Shown: in pieces, positions 8,546 to 17,325 of the stretch | How the letters are laid out: each line of letters begins with the position of its first letter | Numbering within the stretch: position 1 is the first letter of the stretch | Origin: a virus | Length of the DNA: 39,006 nt | Direction: 5' to 3' (one strand) | IMG/VR virus record: IMGVR_UViG_3300021354_000223 | Span: 1-39,006 of that record | Translations under genes and position numbers: made by a program | Notes under the pieces: generated by a model | Seen by the model: the letters and a program-made list of their open reading frames with translations, nothing else | What the model was told of the DNA's origin: nothing | Database searches by the model: none

Positions 8546-8771
8546 TGCTTTCACCATTCTTAATCATCTTATTGTAGATAGCATTATTTAATGCCATTAC
8601 ATATTCAACGACTTCTTCGGGTGAAATTTTGTCTGCATGAATCTTAGCAATCTCATACGCAGTATGGATGCCAGCAATACGTTGTTGATGAAAGCCAAAC
8701 CAATTCTTAACTCCCGAATTGGATTGGCTAATCAAGAAACTCAATAAATCATTATTCGATTGAATCTGCAT
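8535..8771 (-). CDS. Small protein of unknown function in the tail operon
   Basis: An unrecognised protein of 78 residues, predicted helical (KNWFGFHQQRIAGIHTAYEIAKIHAD). Its start overlaps the end of the 52-residue gene by 20 bp, and its end overlaps the gp10-like gene. The tight overlaps on both sides argue that it is real. The position just after the tail tube gene suggests a tail assembly or tube-associated role. Confidence 0.65.
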   Translation of the reverse strand: MQIQSNNDLLSFLISQSNSGVKNWFGFHQQRIAGIHTAYEIAKIHADKISPEEVVEYVMALNNAIYNKMIKNGESNGI

Positions 8772-8910
8772 TTTTTATTGTTTTCTTTTGTAATTCATCT
8801 TGTAATACTACTGGGTTAAATGGGTCGTTTCCATCAGCAAGGCATTTAGCAATAGCCTCATCAATGTCTGCGACCTCATACACCTTGCCATTAGCAAATT
8901 GAACTTTCAT
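8752..8910 (-). CDS. Small acidic protein of unknown function, 52 residues
   Basis: It starts at ATG 8910 with AAGGAG six bases upstream, directly after the tail tube gene, and stops at 8752. The translation begins MKVQFANGKVYEVADIDEAI and contains a DGNDPFNPVVLQDELQKK segment. It resembles no enzyme I know. The strong ribosome-binding site and the 20-bp overlap with the next gene support expression. The sequence 'F.nGk.yeVaD.dEAi' looks like a small beta-alpha structural domain. Confidence 0.65.
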   Translation of the reverse strand: MKVQFANGKVYEVADIDEAIAKCLADGNDPFNPVVLQDELQKKTIKNADSIE

Positions 8911-8919
8911 AACTACTCC

Positions 8920-9414
8920 TTAAGCTGAATTGCTCCAGCCGTATTGATTGCCACGTGGGTGGATAGTAAACACGCATTTGGCTTCAGCACCAGGCTGTGA
9001 ATCTACATGGAATTGGCTTACACGACCATTGAAGGCATAGTAGACAATATTTGTTCCATCAGTAGCAGAGATAACATAAGTGCGGTCAACTGTTCCGCTA
9101 TAAGCATCGCCACGAATCAATAGCAAGTTAGCATCGCTAGGATTCCAAGCGGCTGTAATTGTCATTGAAGTTGGTGCTGACTGTGTAGGGATTTTGTCTG
9201 ACTGACGACTACCAGCGACCATGAAAGATGCAACAGCATCGTCTTGACCAAAAGTAGGGACAGCTTCAACTGGTACTAAATTGTTTGTTACTGCAATAGC
9301 AGAAACAGAAGCTAACACAGAAAGATTTGCAGTAGTCAAAGCAGTAGGAGTTGCACTTGGTTGCATATAGAGTGCCGCACTAAAGCCTGGTAATACTTTA
9401 TTTGGGAGAGCCAT
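8920..9414 (-). CDS. Major tail tube protein
   Basis: This 164-residue beta-rich protein begins MALPNKVLPGFSAALYMQPS and contains an ITAAWNPSDANLL segment and a C-terminal strand pair ending in CVFTIHPRGNQYGW. Length, composition and position between the terminator protein and the chaperone block match siphovirus tube proteins with the lambda V/gpV-like fold. It is predicted to form the hexameric rings of the tail tube. A 34-bp AT-rich gap separates it from the terminator gene. Confidence 0.8.
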   Translation of the reverse strand: MALPNKVLPGFSAALYMQPSATPTALTTANLSVLASVSAIAVTNNLVPVEAVPTFGQDDAVASFMVAGSRQSDKIPTQSAPTSMTITAAWNPSDANLLLIRGDAYSGTVDRTYVISATDGTNIVYYAFNGRVSQFHVDSQPGAEAKCVFTIHPRGNQYGWSNSA

Positions 9415-9448
9415 GATAAGTCCTTTTTAAAAGTTAAATAATTTTATC

Positions 9449-9859
9449 TTATGTTGGAATATCTAGAGTGCAATCCATAATAATCTGGTGCAATCCTACC
9501 GCATTGTCGTATGTGTTGTAAAGCCAATCTACATCTGCTTTTGCTATCCAAAAGCCGCTAGAGCCACCAAACTGTCCACTATAGCCATGAAGCGATTGTA
9601 AGATAGTATTGGAAATATTGAAAGCAGTAGGCATATCTTGGCTAAATACTGACATCTGAAAAATGGGAGTATCAATGCCTTTATTGTTTTGATTCTGCCC
9701 CGTATAAACAGGCTGATGAACATTTCTTAATTGCCAAGTCATGAAAGATGGCTCAGTAGCAAAATTTCTATTGAAATTAGCATATACAGGAACAGATACA
9801 ATATGAGATAACTGATATTGAATGGCTTGTGCATATACTGAAGGATTCTGTTGTGTCAT
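9449..9859 (-). CDS. Tail terminator / tail completion protein
   Basis: A 136-residue protein beginning MTQQNPSVYAQAIQYQLSHI, a helix followed by alternating strands, as in tail terminators of the lambda gpU / DUF3168 type. It lies between the head-closure gene (4-bp overlap) and the tube gene, the conserved order. The expected role is to cap the tube end and provide the surface for joining to the head. Confidence 0.65.
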   Translation of the reverse strand: MTQQNPSVYAQAIQYQLSHIVSVPVYANFNRNFATEPSFMTWQLRNVHQPVYTGQNQNNKGIDTPIFQMSVFSQDMPTAFNISNTILQSLHGYSGQFGGSSGFWIAKADVDWLYNTYDNAVGLHQIIMDCTLDIPT

Positions 9860-10200
9860 ACTGGAACCACAGGGTCATTTCTATAGCAATTAAAAGTAAC
9901 GGACATTCTATCGTCTGCCTCTACGGCTGATTCAATTCTCCAAGCCTTATCCCGCCATACTATGCTGTATAGGTTTTGGTTATCAACCATCTCTTTAGTA
10001 TTAGGGGTGTAATTCAATTTAAAATTAACTAAATCTGAATAAACTCTATCTTCAGGATTGATATTTAAAGAATTACGAACAGAATGGACAACAGCCCTAG
10101 TCTTAAACCAAATAGCTGTAGATGTAGTTTGCTGACCAAAAGAATCAACTCCATTGGAAACATTCTTTATTTCAATGTTTTCATATCGAGTAATAGCCAT
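9856..10200 (-). CDS. Head closure / head-tail joining protein
   Basis: A protein of 114 residues that matches the phage head-tail joining family (SPP1 gp16 / HK97 gp7-like): a five-strand beta barrel pattern with 'DSFGQQTTSTAIWFKTRAVV' near the start and 'YSIVWRDKAWRIESAVEADDRM.VTF.C' near the end, the latter being the family's usual closing pattern ('i.G..y.I.sv...d.r...l.l.c'). It overlaps both neighbours by a few bases. Confidence 0.8.
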   Translation of the reverse strand: MAITRYENIEIKNVSNGVDSFGQQTTSTAIWFKTRAVVHSVRNSLNINPEDRVYSDLVNFKLNYTPNTKEMVDNQNLYSIVWRDKAWRIESAVEADDRMSVTFNCYRNDPVVPV

Positions 10201-10859
10201 TACATCACCAAAGGTTTATAAGGTCGTAGTAATTGAGCTACACCGAATGGAATTTCTCTCAAAATAGTTTCAGATGTATTAGACCTATTATTATAAAGAT
10301 GAGTAAATAGCAATAGACCAGCTTGCTTAACTACTGGATACTGAGCAATAAAACTAGATTTAGTAGAGTAAGTAACAGTAATTGGATTTGTCATACTTAA
10401 ATTGATTGTGTCAGGCAAAGTTTGAACAATAATTTTATTTCCAGTTTGGTCATAAAAATATTCAGAAGATGCCACAATATTTTTAACTGCACTAAACCCA
10501 TTTGTGTCAGTAGTGTAATAGGCTACTTCATTGATAGTTATTCCAGCTTCACTTACTTCAGGTAAATCTAAAAATGCGGGTGTACCAAAAGTATTAGTAG
10601 AGCCATAATATACTTTATAAGTTACTGGAAAAATTGTAAGACCTATAAAATCTTCAATAGCCATACGCACAGCTACTTCAAGACTAGACAAATAAGCATC
10701 TTGGCTCTCATCTTGAAAAAGATTTAATTGTTGCGTAATCTCATCAAGCGTTAGCCATTCAGTAACAATGTCCCTACTTACTTGCTCAACCTTCTCATAG
10801 TTAAAAGGGTTACGATTAGCCCCGTAAGTAGGATTAAACATCAGCCCATTGTTAGACAT
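10200..10859 (-). CDS. Head-tail connector (gp6-like adaptor)
   Basis: A 219-residue protein with 'WLTLDEITQQLNLFQDESQDAYLSSLEVAVRMAIEDFIGLTI', the usual start of gp6-like connectors ('lsleevK.hLri....Dd.li..li.aA...ie...g'). A C-terminal helical portion (YPVVKQAGLLLFTHLYNNRS) matches the family's 'p..ik.a.l.l..h.Y.nR'. The adaptor ring binds below the portal in HK97-type heads. It starts 2 bp after the smaller capsid paralogue. Confidence 0.85.
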   Translation of the reverse strand: MSNNGLMFNPTYGANRNPFNYEKVEQVSRDIVTEWLTLDEITQQLNLFQDESQDAYLSSLEVAVRMAIEDFIGLTIFPVTYKVYYGSTNTFGTPAFLDLPEVSEAGITINEVAYYTTDTNGFSAVKNIVASSEYFYDQTGNKIIVQTLPDTINLSMTNPITVTYSTKSSFIAQYPVVKQAGLLLFTHLYNNRSNTSETILREIPFGVAQLLRPYKPLVM

Positions 10860-10861
10860 TA

Positions 10862-11893
10862 TTAAGCTCCGTAAAGACGGACACCAGCAAATACATCACG
10901 AATAGAAGAACATACACGCTTCTCTGCATACAGCGTAATAAATCCAGCTTGTGTTTGGTCTAATCGTTGAATTGTAATATCTTCTCTATCTGCAATAGAA
11001 AAGAACTTGTCCCATTCAGCAAGGTACACGGGATAGTGACCCGAAGCCGCAGTCTCCATATACGCATTAGGGATTACAGGCATACCAAAAACGTAGAGAA
11101 CAGAACCGCCATCATCATCGCCAACCTCTAAAAACATAGGTGACCCGCCAGTAGATGCTTTTAATTTACGCAAAGCACCAATGGTAGTTGGGTGCATCAT
11201 CCATGCAGTCGTTGGTTGATACAAATATTGGGCTGGTAATGCGGCTTGTAAATTTGCCAAATCATCGTAGGAGATTGCTGTAGCTGATGCTTGTGCTACT
11301 TGTAATACAGTATGCAATCCATTGGTAATAGCACTTCCGCTTGTACCAAATGAAGCGGCAGAAGTAGAGCCAGCATAACTATTTAATCCACGTAAGCCAT
11401 AAGTACCGCCATAAGTGGTAGTAGTAGAGCCTGACTGGTCATTATTAAACATCATAGACTGAGCTTCAATTTGACTGAATTCTAAAGCAAGGTCTGCAAC
11501 AATAGCTTCTTCTAAATAATTTACATCTTCTAATATTGCTGTACGAATAGGCAAAGAAGCATTGATAACTTGTAATGGTAATTCCCAAAATACTGTTGCT
11601 GTGTCGGGACTTCCAGTATTATTTTTAACTCCATATCCCCATGGGTTTGTTGGGTCAGTAGCATTACCGACTTTAGCCACAAATGCTTCCTCAGCACCGA
11701 TAGTAGGAAATTGTCTTGCTACTTTTCTTAATGGATTTGCTAGACGAAGTGATGCAAAAGCATCGTCATAAATAACACGACCACCAACCCCTGTGCCTGA
11801 ACCAGTAAGGGCAGATGCTTCTTTTAAATTTACAGTTGCTTTGCCATTAGTAATGGCTTCCTTAACGGCTTCAAGAATTAGATTGGTTGTCAT
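10862..11893 (-). CDS. Second HK97-fold capsid protein paralogue (lacks scaffold domain)
   Basis: This 343-residue protein is clearly homologous to the capsid protein encoded just upstream: both share EASALTG.G.GVGGR, an LRL.NP.R..AR segment, F.AKVGN, WGY...NN, PIRTA.L.D...LE, EFSQ.EA.SM..NNDQ, YGG..GLRGL..YAG, and a C-terminal 'TIQRLDQTQAGFITLYAEKR' matched by 'VLRRYDQTLPGYITFFGEKR'. Its EASALTG motif is at residues 25-31 instead of 105-111, so it has essentially no delta/scaffold domain and starts close to where a processed capsid protein would. It may co-assemble as a minor subunit or occupy special positions. Loss of function is unlikely because the frame is intact and conserved. Confidence 0.88.
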   Translation of the reverse strand: MTTNLILEAVKEAITNGKATVNLKEASALTGSGTGVGGRVIYDDAFASLRLANPLRKVARQFPTIGAEEAFVAKVGNATDPTNPWGYGVKNNTGSPDTATVFWELPLQVINASLPIRTAILEDVNYLEEAIVADLALEFSQIEAQSMMFNNDQSGSTTTTYGGTYGLRGLNSYAGSTSAASFGTSGSAITNGLHTVLQVAQASATAISYDDLANLQAALPAQYLYQPTTAWMMHPTTIGALRKLKASTGGSPMFLEVGDDDGGSVLYVFGMPVIPNAYMETAASGHYPVYLAEWDKFFSIADREDITIQRLDQTQAGFITLYAEKRVCSSIRDVFAGVRLYGA

Positions 11894-11913
11894 TTTGATT
11901 CCAAATATAGATT

Positions 11914-11939
11914 AAGAAAGGGAGGGCTTTTGCCCCCCC
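11914..11939 (-). terminator. Intrinsic terminator between the two capsid genes
   Basis: On the minus strand an 8-bp GC-rich stem (GGGGGGGC / GCCCTCCC, one G-U pair) with an AAAA loop is followed by TTTCTT. It lies directly after the stop of the scaffold-bearing capsid gene. Partial termination here would lower expression of the second capsid gene and all tail genes relative to the first capsid gene. Confidence 0.75.
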
Positions 11940-11945
11940 ATCCTA

Positions 11946-13283
11946 TTAAGTTGCAGTACCAGTAGAACGGAAACGGATAATTGCATTAGGGTCTACAACC
12001 GATGTAGCCAAGCGTTTCTCTCCGAAGAAAGTAATGTAACCTGGAAGTGTTTGGTCATAGCGACGGAGCACCATGTTCAAACGGTCTACGATTGTGAAAC
12101 CTTTTTGCCAGTCACCAAAATACATTGGGTACAAGCTATTAGTACCAGCAGAGCCAGTAGTTGTTTGTGAAGGAGTATCAAGATACTTGTTCACTACAAC
12201 ATTAAAGCCGAGCAGAGTACCAACAATGCCATCATTACGAGCCAAACCATCAACATATATTGGGCGACCTTGTGAGTCTACCAAGCCACGAATTTGCTGT
12301 AACAATACTGGGTTAATAACAAAAGCGGCAGATTCAGTCCAATATTGTTGTGGCAAGCTATATACAAAATTGATGCAATCTTTGTAAGTAATGTTTGCCG
12401 CACCAACAGTATTAGCATTGGTAGTTGTTTGGTCATAAGTTGCCAAGCTATGCAAACCGCTTGAAGAACCTGTACCACTTGTACCAAATGAAGCCGCAGA
12501 GATTGTTCCACCAGCGTATGTAGCATTAGCACCCGCATATTGGTCTAGACCACGCAAACCATTTGAGCCACCATAAGGCAAGGATGTTGCACCTTGGTCA
12601 TTATTTTGAATCATGGAAAGTGCTTCAGCCTGACTAAATTCGGCAAGCATGTCTGATACAACATTACCTTCTAAGCCATCAATATCATCCAAAGCGGCAG
12701 TACGGATTGGGAACTGGACATTCAAGTCTTGCAAAGTTAATTGCCAAATGTTTGTATCTTCAGTTGTTGTAGAACCATTGTTCTGAATTGCATAACCCCA
12801 AGCGGCTCCAGCGTTGCCTACTTTTGCACGGAACTGATAGGTAGAACCATCAGTAGCAACAGCACGGGCTACACCACGCATAGGATTCATCAAACGCAAT
12901 GGAACAAATACTGGGTCATAAGCAGTACGACCACCTACACCAGCACCGCCACCTGTCAATGCAGAAGCTTCTTTGTAGAAAGCATCATATTGACCAGCAT
13001 CTTCAAACATTTTAATTTCTTTTTGAATCTTAGCTTCGCTAGAAACAAAAGATTTTAATTGTTCTTTAACTGAACGATTAACTTCTTCGCCAATAGTTTT
13101 GTAAGTCTTGATTAAAGAAGGGGCTTGCACGGAAGCTACTTTAGCTTCTAATGCGGCAACTTTTTCATCAAAAGAAACAATAGCTTCTTGAATTGATTTA
13201 ACTGCTTCTAATTTGCCTTCTTCAATCTTAGCATCTTGCTTAGCTTCGATTGCATCAAGCATTTCAATGATTTTTTCTGACAT
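11946..13283 (-). CDS. Major capsid protein, HK97 fold, with N-terminal scaffold (delta) domain
   Basis: A 445-residue protein. Residues 1-~104 are charged and helical (repeated Glu/Lys heptads), the usual delta/scaffold domain that the prohead protease removes; the capsid core starts near EASALTG (105-111). The core has the HK97-family N-arm, E-loop and P-domain pattern, including the NP.R.....A segment and the final 'D.......AI..' tail. It lies 10 bp after the protease gene, and the terminator directly behind it fits a very highly expressed gene. It should form most of the head shell. Confidence 0.92.
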   Translation of the reverse strand: MSEKIIEMLDAIEAKQDAKIEEGKLEAVKSIQEAIVSFDEKVAALEAKVASVQAPSLIKTYKTIGEEVNRSVKEQLKSFVSSEAKIQKEIKMFEDAGQYDAFYKEASALTGGGAGVGGRTAYDPVFVPLRLMNPMRGVARAVATDGSTYQFRAKVGNAGAAWGYAIQNNGSTTTEDTNIWQLTLQDLNVQFPIRTAALDDIDGLEGNVVSDMLAEFSQAEALSMIQNNDQGATSLPYGGSNGLRGLDQYAGANATYAGGTISAASFGTSGTGSSSGLHSLATYDQTTTNANTVGAANITYKDCINFVYSLPQQYWTESAAFVINPVLLQQIRGLVDSQGRPIYVDGLARNDGIVGTLLGFNVVVNKYLDTPSQTTTGSAGTNSLYPMYFGDWQKGFTIVDRLNMVLRRYDQTLPGYITFFGEKRLATSVVDPNAIIRFRSTGTAT

Positions 13284-13293
13284 GATAATTCCT

Positions 13294-14094
13294 TTATTTA
13301 ATACGATTAGATAATGCTTTCAACAATTCTCTTTCCTTTAAGGCTTTAAGAATAGTATCAGCTTCATTGACCACCGCTTCAAGTTCACCTTGTTGTGGGG
13401 CTACCTCAATAACTACTGGCTCTGCATCACGCAATTCCAATACTTTTTTGAGGACTGAAGATGCGGTGGTCGCATCTTTTCGGGAAAGTCCTGCATCACG
13501 CAAGGCTTTTTCGATTACTCTAGGATTAGCATGACCTTCAACATCAAAGTATTCTAATTTACTAATATTTGCTTCAGGATTATTAGGGTACATAACTACG
13601 CTAATTTCACGCAGACCACCCTTTTTAATTTGAAAATATCCTTCTTCTTCATCATCACCTGACATAAGAGGATTACCTTCTGCATCAACCATCATTGATT
13701 CATCTGCATAAGCACCAACAGATACACCGCCAAATAGCATAGGAGATTCTTTTAATACATGATAGATATCTGCACCAGCAGAAGTTTCCATAAATAATTT
13801 TCCTGATGCTATCATACCTTCATCAGTAAAAGCAATCTCATCCCATTGACCGACAGGCATACCCATGTCGTTATGGTTTAAAAACATTGGCATAGGTTTG
13901 CCAGCTTTTGAAAACTCATCAGCCCATTGTGCAAAACCTTCAGGCTGGTAGTTAAAACGTCTACCATCAGAGCCTTCTCTAGCCCCCCAAGTAGTCGCAG
14001 TAGCTTCTATCTTGCCACTAGGACTTAGTGCTTCGTCTGCCGACTGACCCAGCTTTACTTGTGCTTCGCAAAATAGGTTTGGAATTTTTTTCAT
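13294..14094 (-). CDS. Prohead protease (HK97 gp4-like, S78-type)
   Basis: A 266-residue protein. FLNHNDMGMPVGQW holds the conserved His (H74) and FGGVSVGAYA the nucleophile Ser (S125), followed by EISVVMYPNNPEA, which matches the family's 'EvS.V..PAnp.A' strand. Residues ~190-266 form a charged helical tail that may assist scaffold binding. It lies between portal and capsid genes, the standard order. The ATG at 14094 has GGGG upstream at a reasonable spacing; its first 77 bases overlap the 69-residue reading frame. It cleaves the capsid delta domain during maturation. Confidence 0.9.
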   Translation of the reverse strand: MKKIPNLFCEAQVKLGQSADEALSPSGKIEATATTWGAREGSDGRRFNYQPEGFAQWADEFSKAGKPMPMFLNHNDMGMPVGQWDEIAFTDEGMIASGKLFMETSAGADIYHVLKESPMLFGGVSVGAYADESMMVDAEGNPLMSGDDEEEGYFQIKKGGLREISVVMYPNNPEANISKLEYFDVEGHANPRVIEKALRDAGLSRKDATTASSVLKKVLELRDAEPVVIEVAPQQGELEAVVNEADTILKALKERELLKALSNRIK

Positions 14095-14227
14095 TTATTG
14101 CCCCAAGTTTAATGGATTGGTCATTATCTTGTATTGTATGGGCTTTGACTACTGTTTTCGGTAGTTTAGCATCAGGTTTCTTAATTTGTAAATTTAATAT
14201 TGATAATATATTTTTTACGATATTCAT
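14018..14227 (-). CDS. Possible small basic protein overlapping the protease start
   Basis: This 69-residue frame starts at ATG 14227, which overlaps the portal stop as TAATG and has AGGAG six bases upstream, a strong ribosome-binding site. It ends 77 bp inside the protease gene in another frame. It is Lys/Ser-rich (LNLQIKKPDAKLPKTVVKAH) and resembles nothing I know. It may be a real small protein, or mainly a translated leader that brings ribosomes to the protease start. Confidence 0.45.
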   Translation of the reverse strand: MNIVKNILSILNLQIKKPDAKLPKTVVKAHTIQDNDQSIKLGAINEKNSKPILRSTSKAGSVGRRSTKS

Positions 14228-15627
14228 TAAGTAGCTCCTATATTCATCTTACGCTTTTGATTTCCACCACCACCGCCTGTATCTTGCGGGGAGCTTCCAG
14301 CTATTGGCGACTGAGAAACACTCTTGTTTTGTAGTTCATCTGAGCCTTCTACTTTAGGCATATTCAGATATTCTCTTGCTTCATTTGGAGTCATAATACC
14401 ATTGGTAACTCCTGATGTAACAAAATTCATTTGGTCTAGTGCCGCACCTTTTAAAAAATCTTTAGTATCAAATCTAATGCAAAGGTTAGGATATCCTTTA
14501 AATAGGTGACTATTCAGCTTCTGCTCAATGCTTACAACCATAGGGTACATAGTTGTTTTATAAAATTCATCTAATAAAGTTTGAGTATTATTAAATTTTC
14601 CAACTTCTAAACCAAGCATCTGCGGAGGAACACCGAATAAAGCACATATACGCTTAGTAGTCTGCTCTTTTAATTTGGCGGCATCTGCATCTTGCAGAGT
14701 AAGCATTTGAACTGTCTCAAAAGTCATGCCTTGGTCAAGCAACATACCTTGACCTACTTTACTTAAATCAGTAGCTTTAGAGCCTGTCATACTAGCCCAA
14801 GCCTCTTTTAATCTGCCAGCCACTTCTTTGTATTTGGCATCAGGAATTACTTGGTCTGTACGGAAAAGACCTGATGGCTTTGCACCATTTTGCATGACAA
14901 AATTAGCATACAGATCAATATCTTGGTCAAGTGCTACAAGTTCAGTTGCGAGTATGCCTTTATTAAAGCCAGCCGCACCTTGCCACGCTGATTCTTTAAT
15001 GTGCATAACTTGATGAGCAGATAAAGGCTCGTCTTTGTTAAAGCCATAACTAGGTGTAGAAAGGCGATAGCTTGGGTAACGAGTAGGAGTAAGCTGAGTG
15101 GTAATAAGAGTAGCATCCAAGTTATACATCTCAATAGGAGTTTGGCTAGGGTCTTGAGCATCTTTTCTCCACCATAATGTAAATGTTTCACCTAATAGGT
15201 CTTGCCACATTGACCATTGATACCAAAACTCATATTGGCTCTCAAAATTATTTGGATTGCGTAATAAATTAAGAACTTGTTTAGCTTTAATTTTATCTCT
15301 GCTACCTACACCATCAAATCGAATAGCATCTTCAAAAGTGCCATCTTCTGTCTTATACATAACATTTAAAGAGCATTGAGCTAAAGCCCTAGCCTTAACA
15401 CCTACGCATGACATGATTGTGCTATTGCGTGTAAGAACGGAAACATCTATTGTTCTGCCAGCAGTAGTAGAGCTTGATGTGGTTACATATAAGAGCTGTT
15501 GTCCAGCAGTTTGTCTGCCGCCTTGCCCTTGATAGATAACATTATTACCAAGTTGGGTCTGTCCAAAAACAGTATTAGATTCGTTCTGAACTACTTTTTT
15601 TCTACTGAAAATGTCTAGAATACCCAT
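14227..15627 (-). CDS. Portal protein (HK97 family)
   Basis: A 466-residue protein with the HK97 portal pattern: 'NSTIMSCVGVKARALAQCSLNV' (family 'V.aCv...A..va..pl.v'), LLRNPNNFESQYEFW, 'DLLGETFTLWWRK' (like 'll.Gnay..i.r'), HIKESAWQGAAGFNKGIL (family 'H......dg..G.Spi'), and 'RICALFGVPPQMLGLEVGKFNNTQTLLDEFYKTTMYPMV' (family 'IA..f.VP..llG.......n.e.....f....l.P'). The Gly-rich C-terminal tail is disordered. It forms the dodecameric DNA channel at the packaging vertex. Confidence 0.94.
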   Translation of the reverse strand: MGILDIFSRKKVVQNESNTVFGQTQLGNNVIYQGQGGRQTAGQQLLYVTTSSSTTAGRTIDVSVLTRNSTIMSCVGVKARALAQCSLNVMYKTEDGTFEDAIRFDGVGSRDKIKAKQVLNLLRNPNNFESQYEFWYQWSMWQDLLGETFTLWWRKDAQDPSQTPIEMYNLDATLITTQLTPTRYPSYRLSTPSYGFNKDEPLSAHQVMHIKESAWQGAAGFNKGILATELVALDQDIDLYANFVMQNGAKPSGLFRTDQVIPDAKYKEVAGRLKEAWASMTGSKATDLSKVGQGMLLDQGMTFETVQMLTLQDADAAKLKEQTTKRICALFGVPPQMLGLEVGKFNNTQTLLDEFYKTTMYPMVVSIEQKLNSHLFKGYPNLCIRFDTKDFLKGAALDQMNFVTSGVTNGIMTPNEAREYLNMPKVEGSDELQNKSVSQSPIAGSSPQDTGGGGGNQKRKMNIGAT

Positions 15628-15657
15628 GACTTCTCCTTAATTTCTATTGATTCTATA

Positions 15658-17325
15658 TCAAAAACTTCTAAATCCAAAGCTAGATGATATATAAGGATTG
15701 TCCAACGAACAATGCATCGCAATAATTAAGGCAATAATACCATCAACCTTTGCCGCTTTGTCTGCTTCATTTTTTCTAATTTTGATATTGCCATTTACAT
15801 CCTCATACACTTCGCAATTTCCTAATTGCCATCCTAAAAATGGGTTGCCGTTATGTTTGATGCACTTTTGTAATATTAGCTTTTCAGTATATTTAGATGG
15901 ATTATTAAGGACAGCCATACCTTGACCAACTTTCTTTACTGGCAGACCGCCCTCATGTAATAGGCTGACTAGACTGGCGGCATTGTAGGCATCATAGCCT
16001 ATCTCTTTCATATTTGGGTATTTAGTGTATTGCTGGAAAATATAATCCGCTATCTCCCTGTAATCCATTACATTGCCTTCTGTAACCTTTAATATTCCGC
16101 TACTTACTGCCACCCTGAATATATCCCCATAGTGTTTAGGTATCAATTCAAGACCTTCTTCGGGTAGGAAGAATTGAAATTCAGCTTCGTAATCATCTTC
16201 AGCGAAACGCTTTAATGTGCATACACCATTTAAATCCCTTGTGCTCGCTAAATCAAAGCCAATAAAGACAGCTTCAGGCTCTCTCTCTAATACTACTTTA
16301 CTAGATGATTCATCCCAATGGCTTCTATCAATCCAAGCACTATGAGCAGATACAAATATATTAAGGGTCTTGCATAAGAATTCATTTAGTACGGCTGGCT
16401 TATATTTCGCTTCTTCAGCCCTACTTTCAATGGCATTTTCAAAAACGCTGATTCCGTGCATGGGGTTAGCTTTAGCCCAAATTTCATGGTTTCTCCAATC
16501 ATCTTGTGGGTCTAGACCATATAGAAGCCCAAACCATCTAGGATTGTCATTAGCTTCCCCATGAAGCATAGCTTGATACATAGCCATATCCTCATAGAAC
16601 TTTGTTTCTTTTGTAAAGCTAGCTGTTGTGATGTATATACGCAATGGGTTTTGTCGTGCCACCATACCCGAATGTAATACTTCTACTGAATTCCTATCTA
16701 GGATTTGAGCCGCTTCATCCACAATAACGCAAGAAGGATTCTTACCATCACCCGTCTTTTTTGTATCTCTGCTCAATGCTTTAAAGATGGATTGACTATC
16801 GCCAACCTTCTTAATTTCATATTTATTTGTATTATATAAATTGGCTAGGGTTGTAGGCATAGCTTCAATGAAACCTTTAGCGGCATCAAATACAATGGTT
16901 GCTTGTTCTCTATTAGTTGCAAGGGTAAATACTTCAGCACCAGTTTCACCACAAAGCAATTCATATAAAGCTATTGCGGCAGTTAGTGTGGACTTACCAG
17001 CTTTTCTAGGAATGAATAGTATTACATCAGTTACCATTCTTATTTCACGATTCTTCTTACTTCTGAATCCGTAAATGGCACAGATAAATAATATTTGAAA
17101 AGGCTCTAATACAATAGGCTTTCCAGCATCAGGACCCTTAGTGTGCTTCAGCGTAGCGGCAAAGTTTAGAAAATGTTGAGGCACTCTTTCATCAAATAGC
17201 CATTCCCATTCTTTGTTTTCATATTGATTTATAAAACGCTGGCAAGCTAGCCTTACATCTCGGCAGACATTTATATTCCCTTTGGCTACATCTTCTGCGT
17301 ACAACAATCCATCTTGCCATCTCAT
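15658..17325 (-). CDS. terL: Terminase large subunit
   Basis: A 555-residue Terminase_1-type packaging motor. Walker A is PRKAGKST at 106-113, Walker B is CVIVDEAA at 199-206, and a coupling motif follows (YITTASFTKE). The nuclease domain begins around 'FIGFDLASTRDLNGV', with a later acidic segment 'EIGYDAYNAASL' and a final Asp in 'KAAKVDGIIALI'. Length and motif order match HK97-like large terminases. The gene starts at an ATGA overlap with the small subunit stop. Confidence 0.95.
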   Translation of the reverse strand: MRWQDGLLYAEDVAKGNINVCRDVRLACQRFINQYENKEWEWLFDERVPQHFLNFAATLKHTKGPDAGKPIVLEPFQILFICAIYGFRSKKNREIRMVTDVILFIPRKAGKSTLTAAIALYELLCGETGAEVFTLATNREQATIVFDAAKGFIEAMPTTLANLYNTNKYEIKKVGDSQSIFKALSRDTKKTGDGKNPSCVIVDEAAQILDRNSVEVLHSGMVARQNPLRIYITTASFTKETKFYEDMAMYQAMLHGEANDNPRWFGLLYGLDPQDDWRNHEIWAKANPMHGISVFENAIESRAEEAKYKPAVLNEFLCKTLNIFVSAHSAWIDRSHWDESSSKVVLEREPEAVFIGFDLASTRDLNGVCTLKRFAEDDYEAEFQFFLPEEGLELIPKHYGDIFRVAVSSGILKVTEGNVMDYREIADYIFQQYTKYPNMKEIGYDAYNAASLVSLLHEGGLPVKKVGQGMAVLNNPSKYTEKLILQKCIKHNGNPFLGWQLGNCEVYEDVNGNIKIRKNEADKAAKVDGIIALIIAMHCSLDNPYISSSFGFRSF

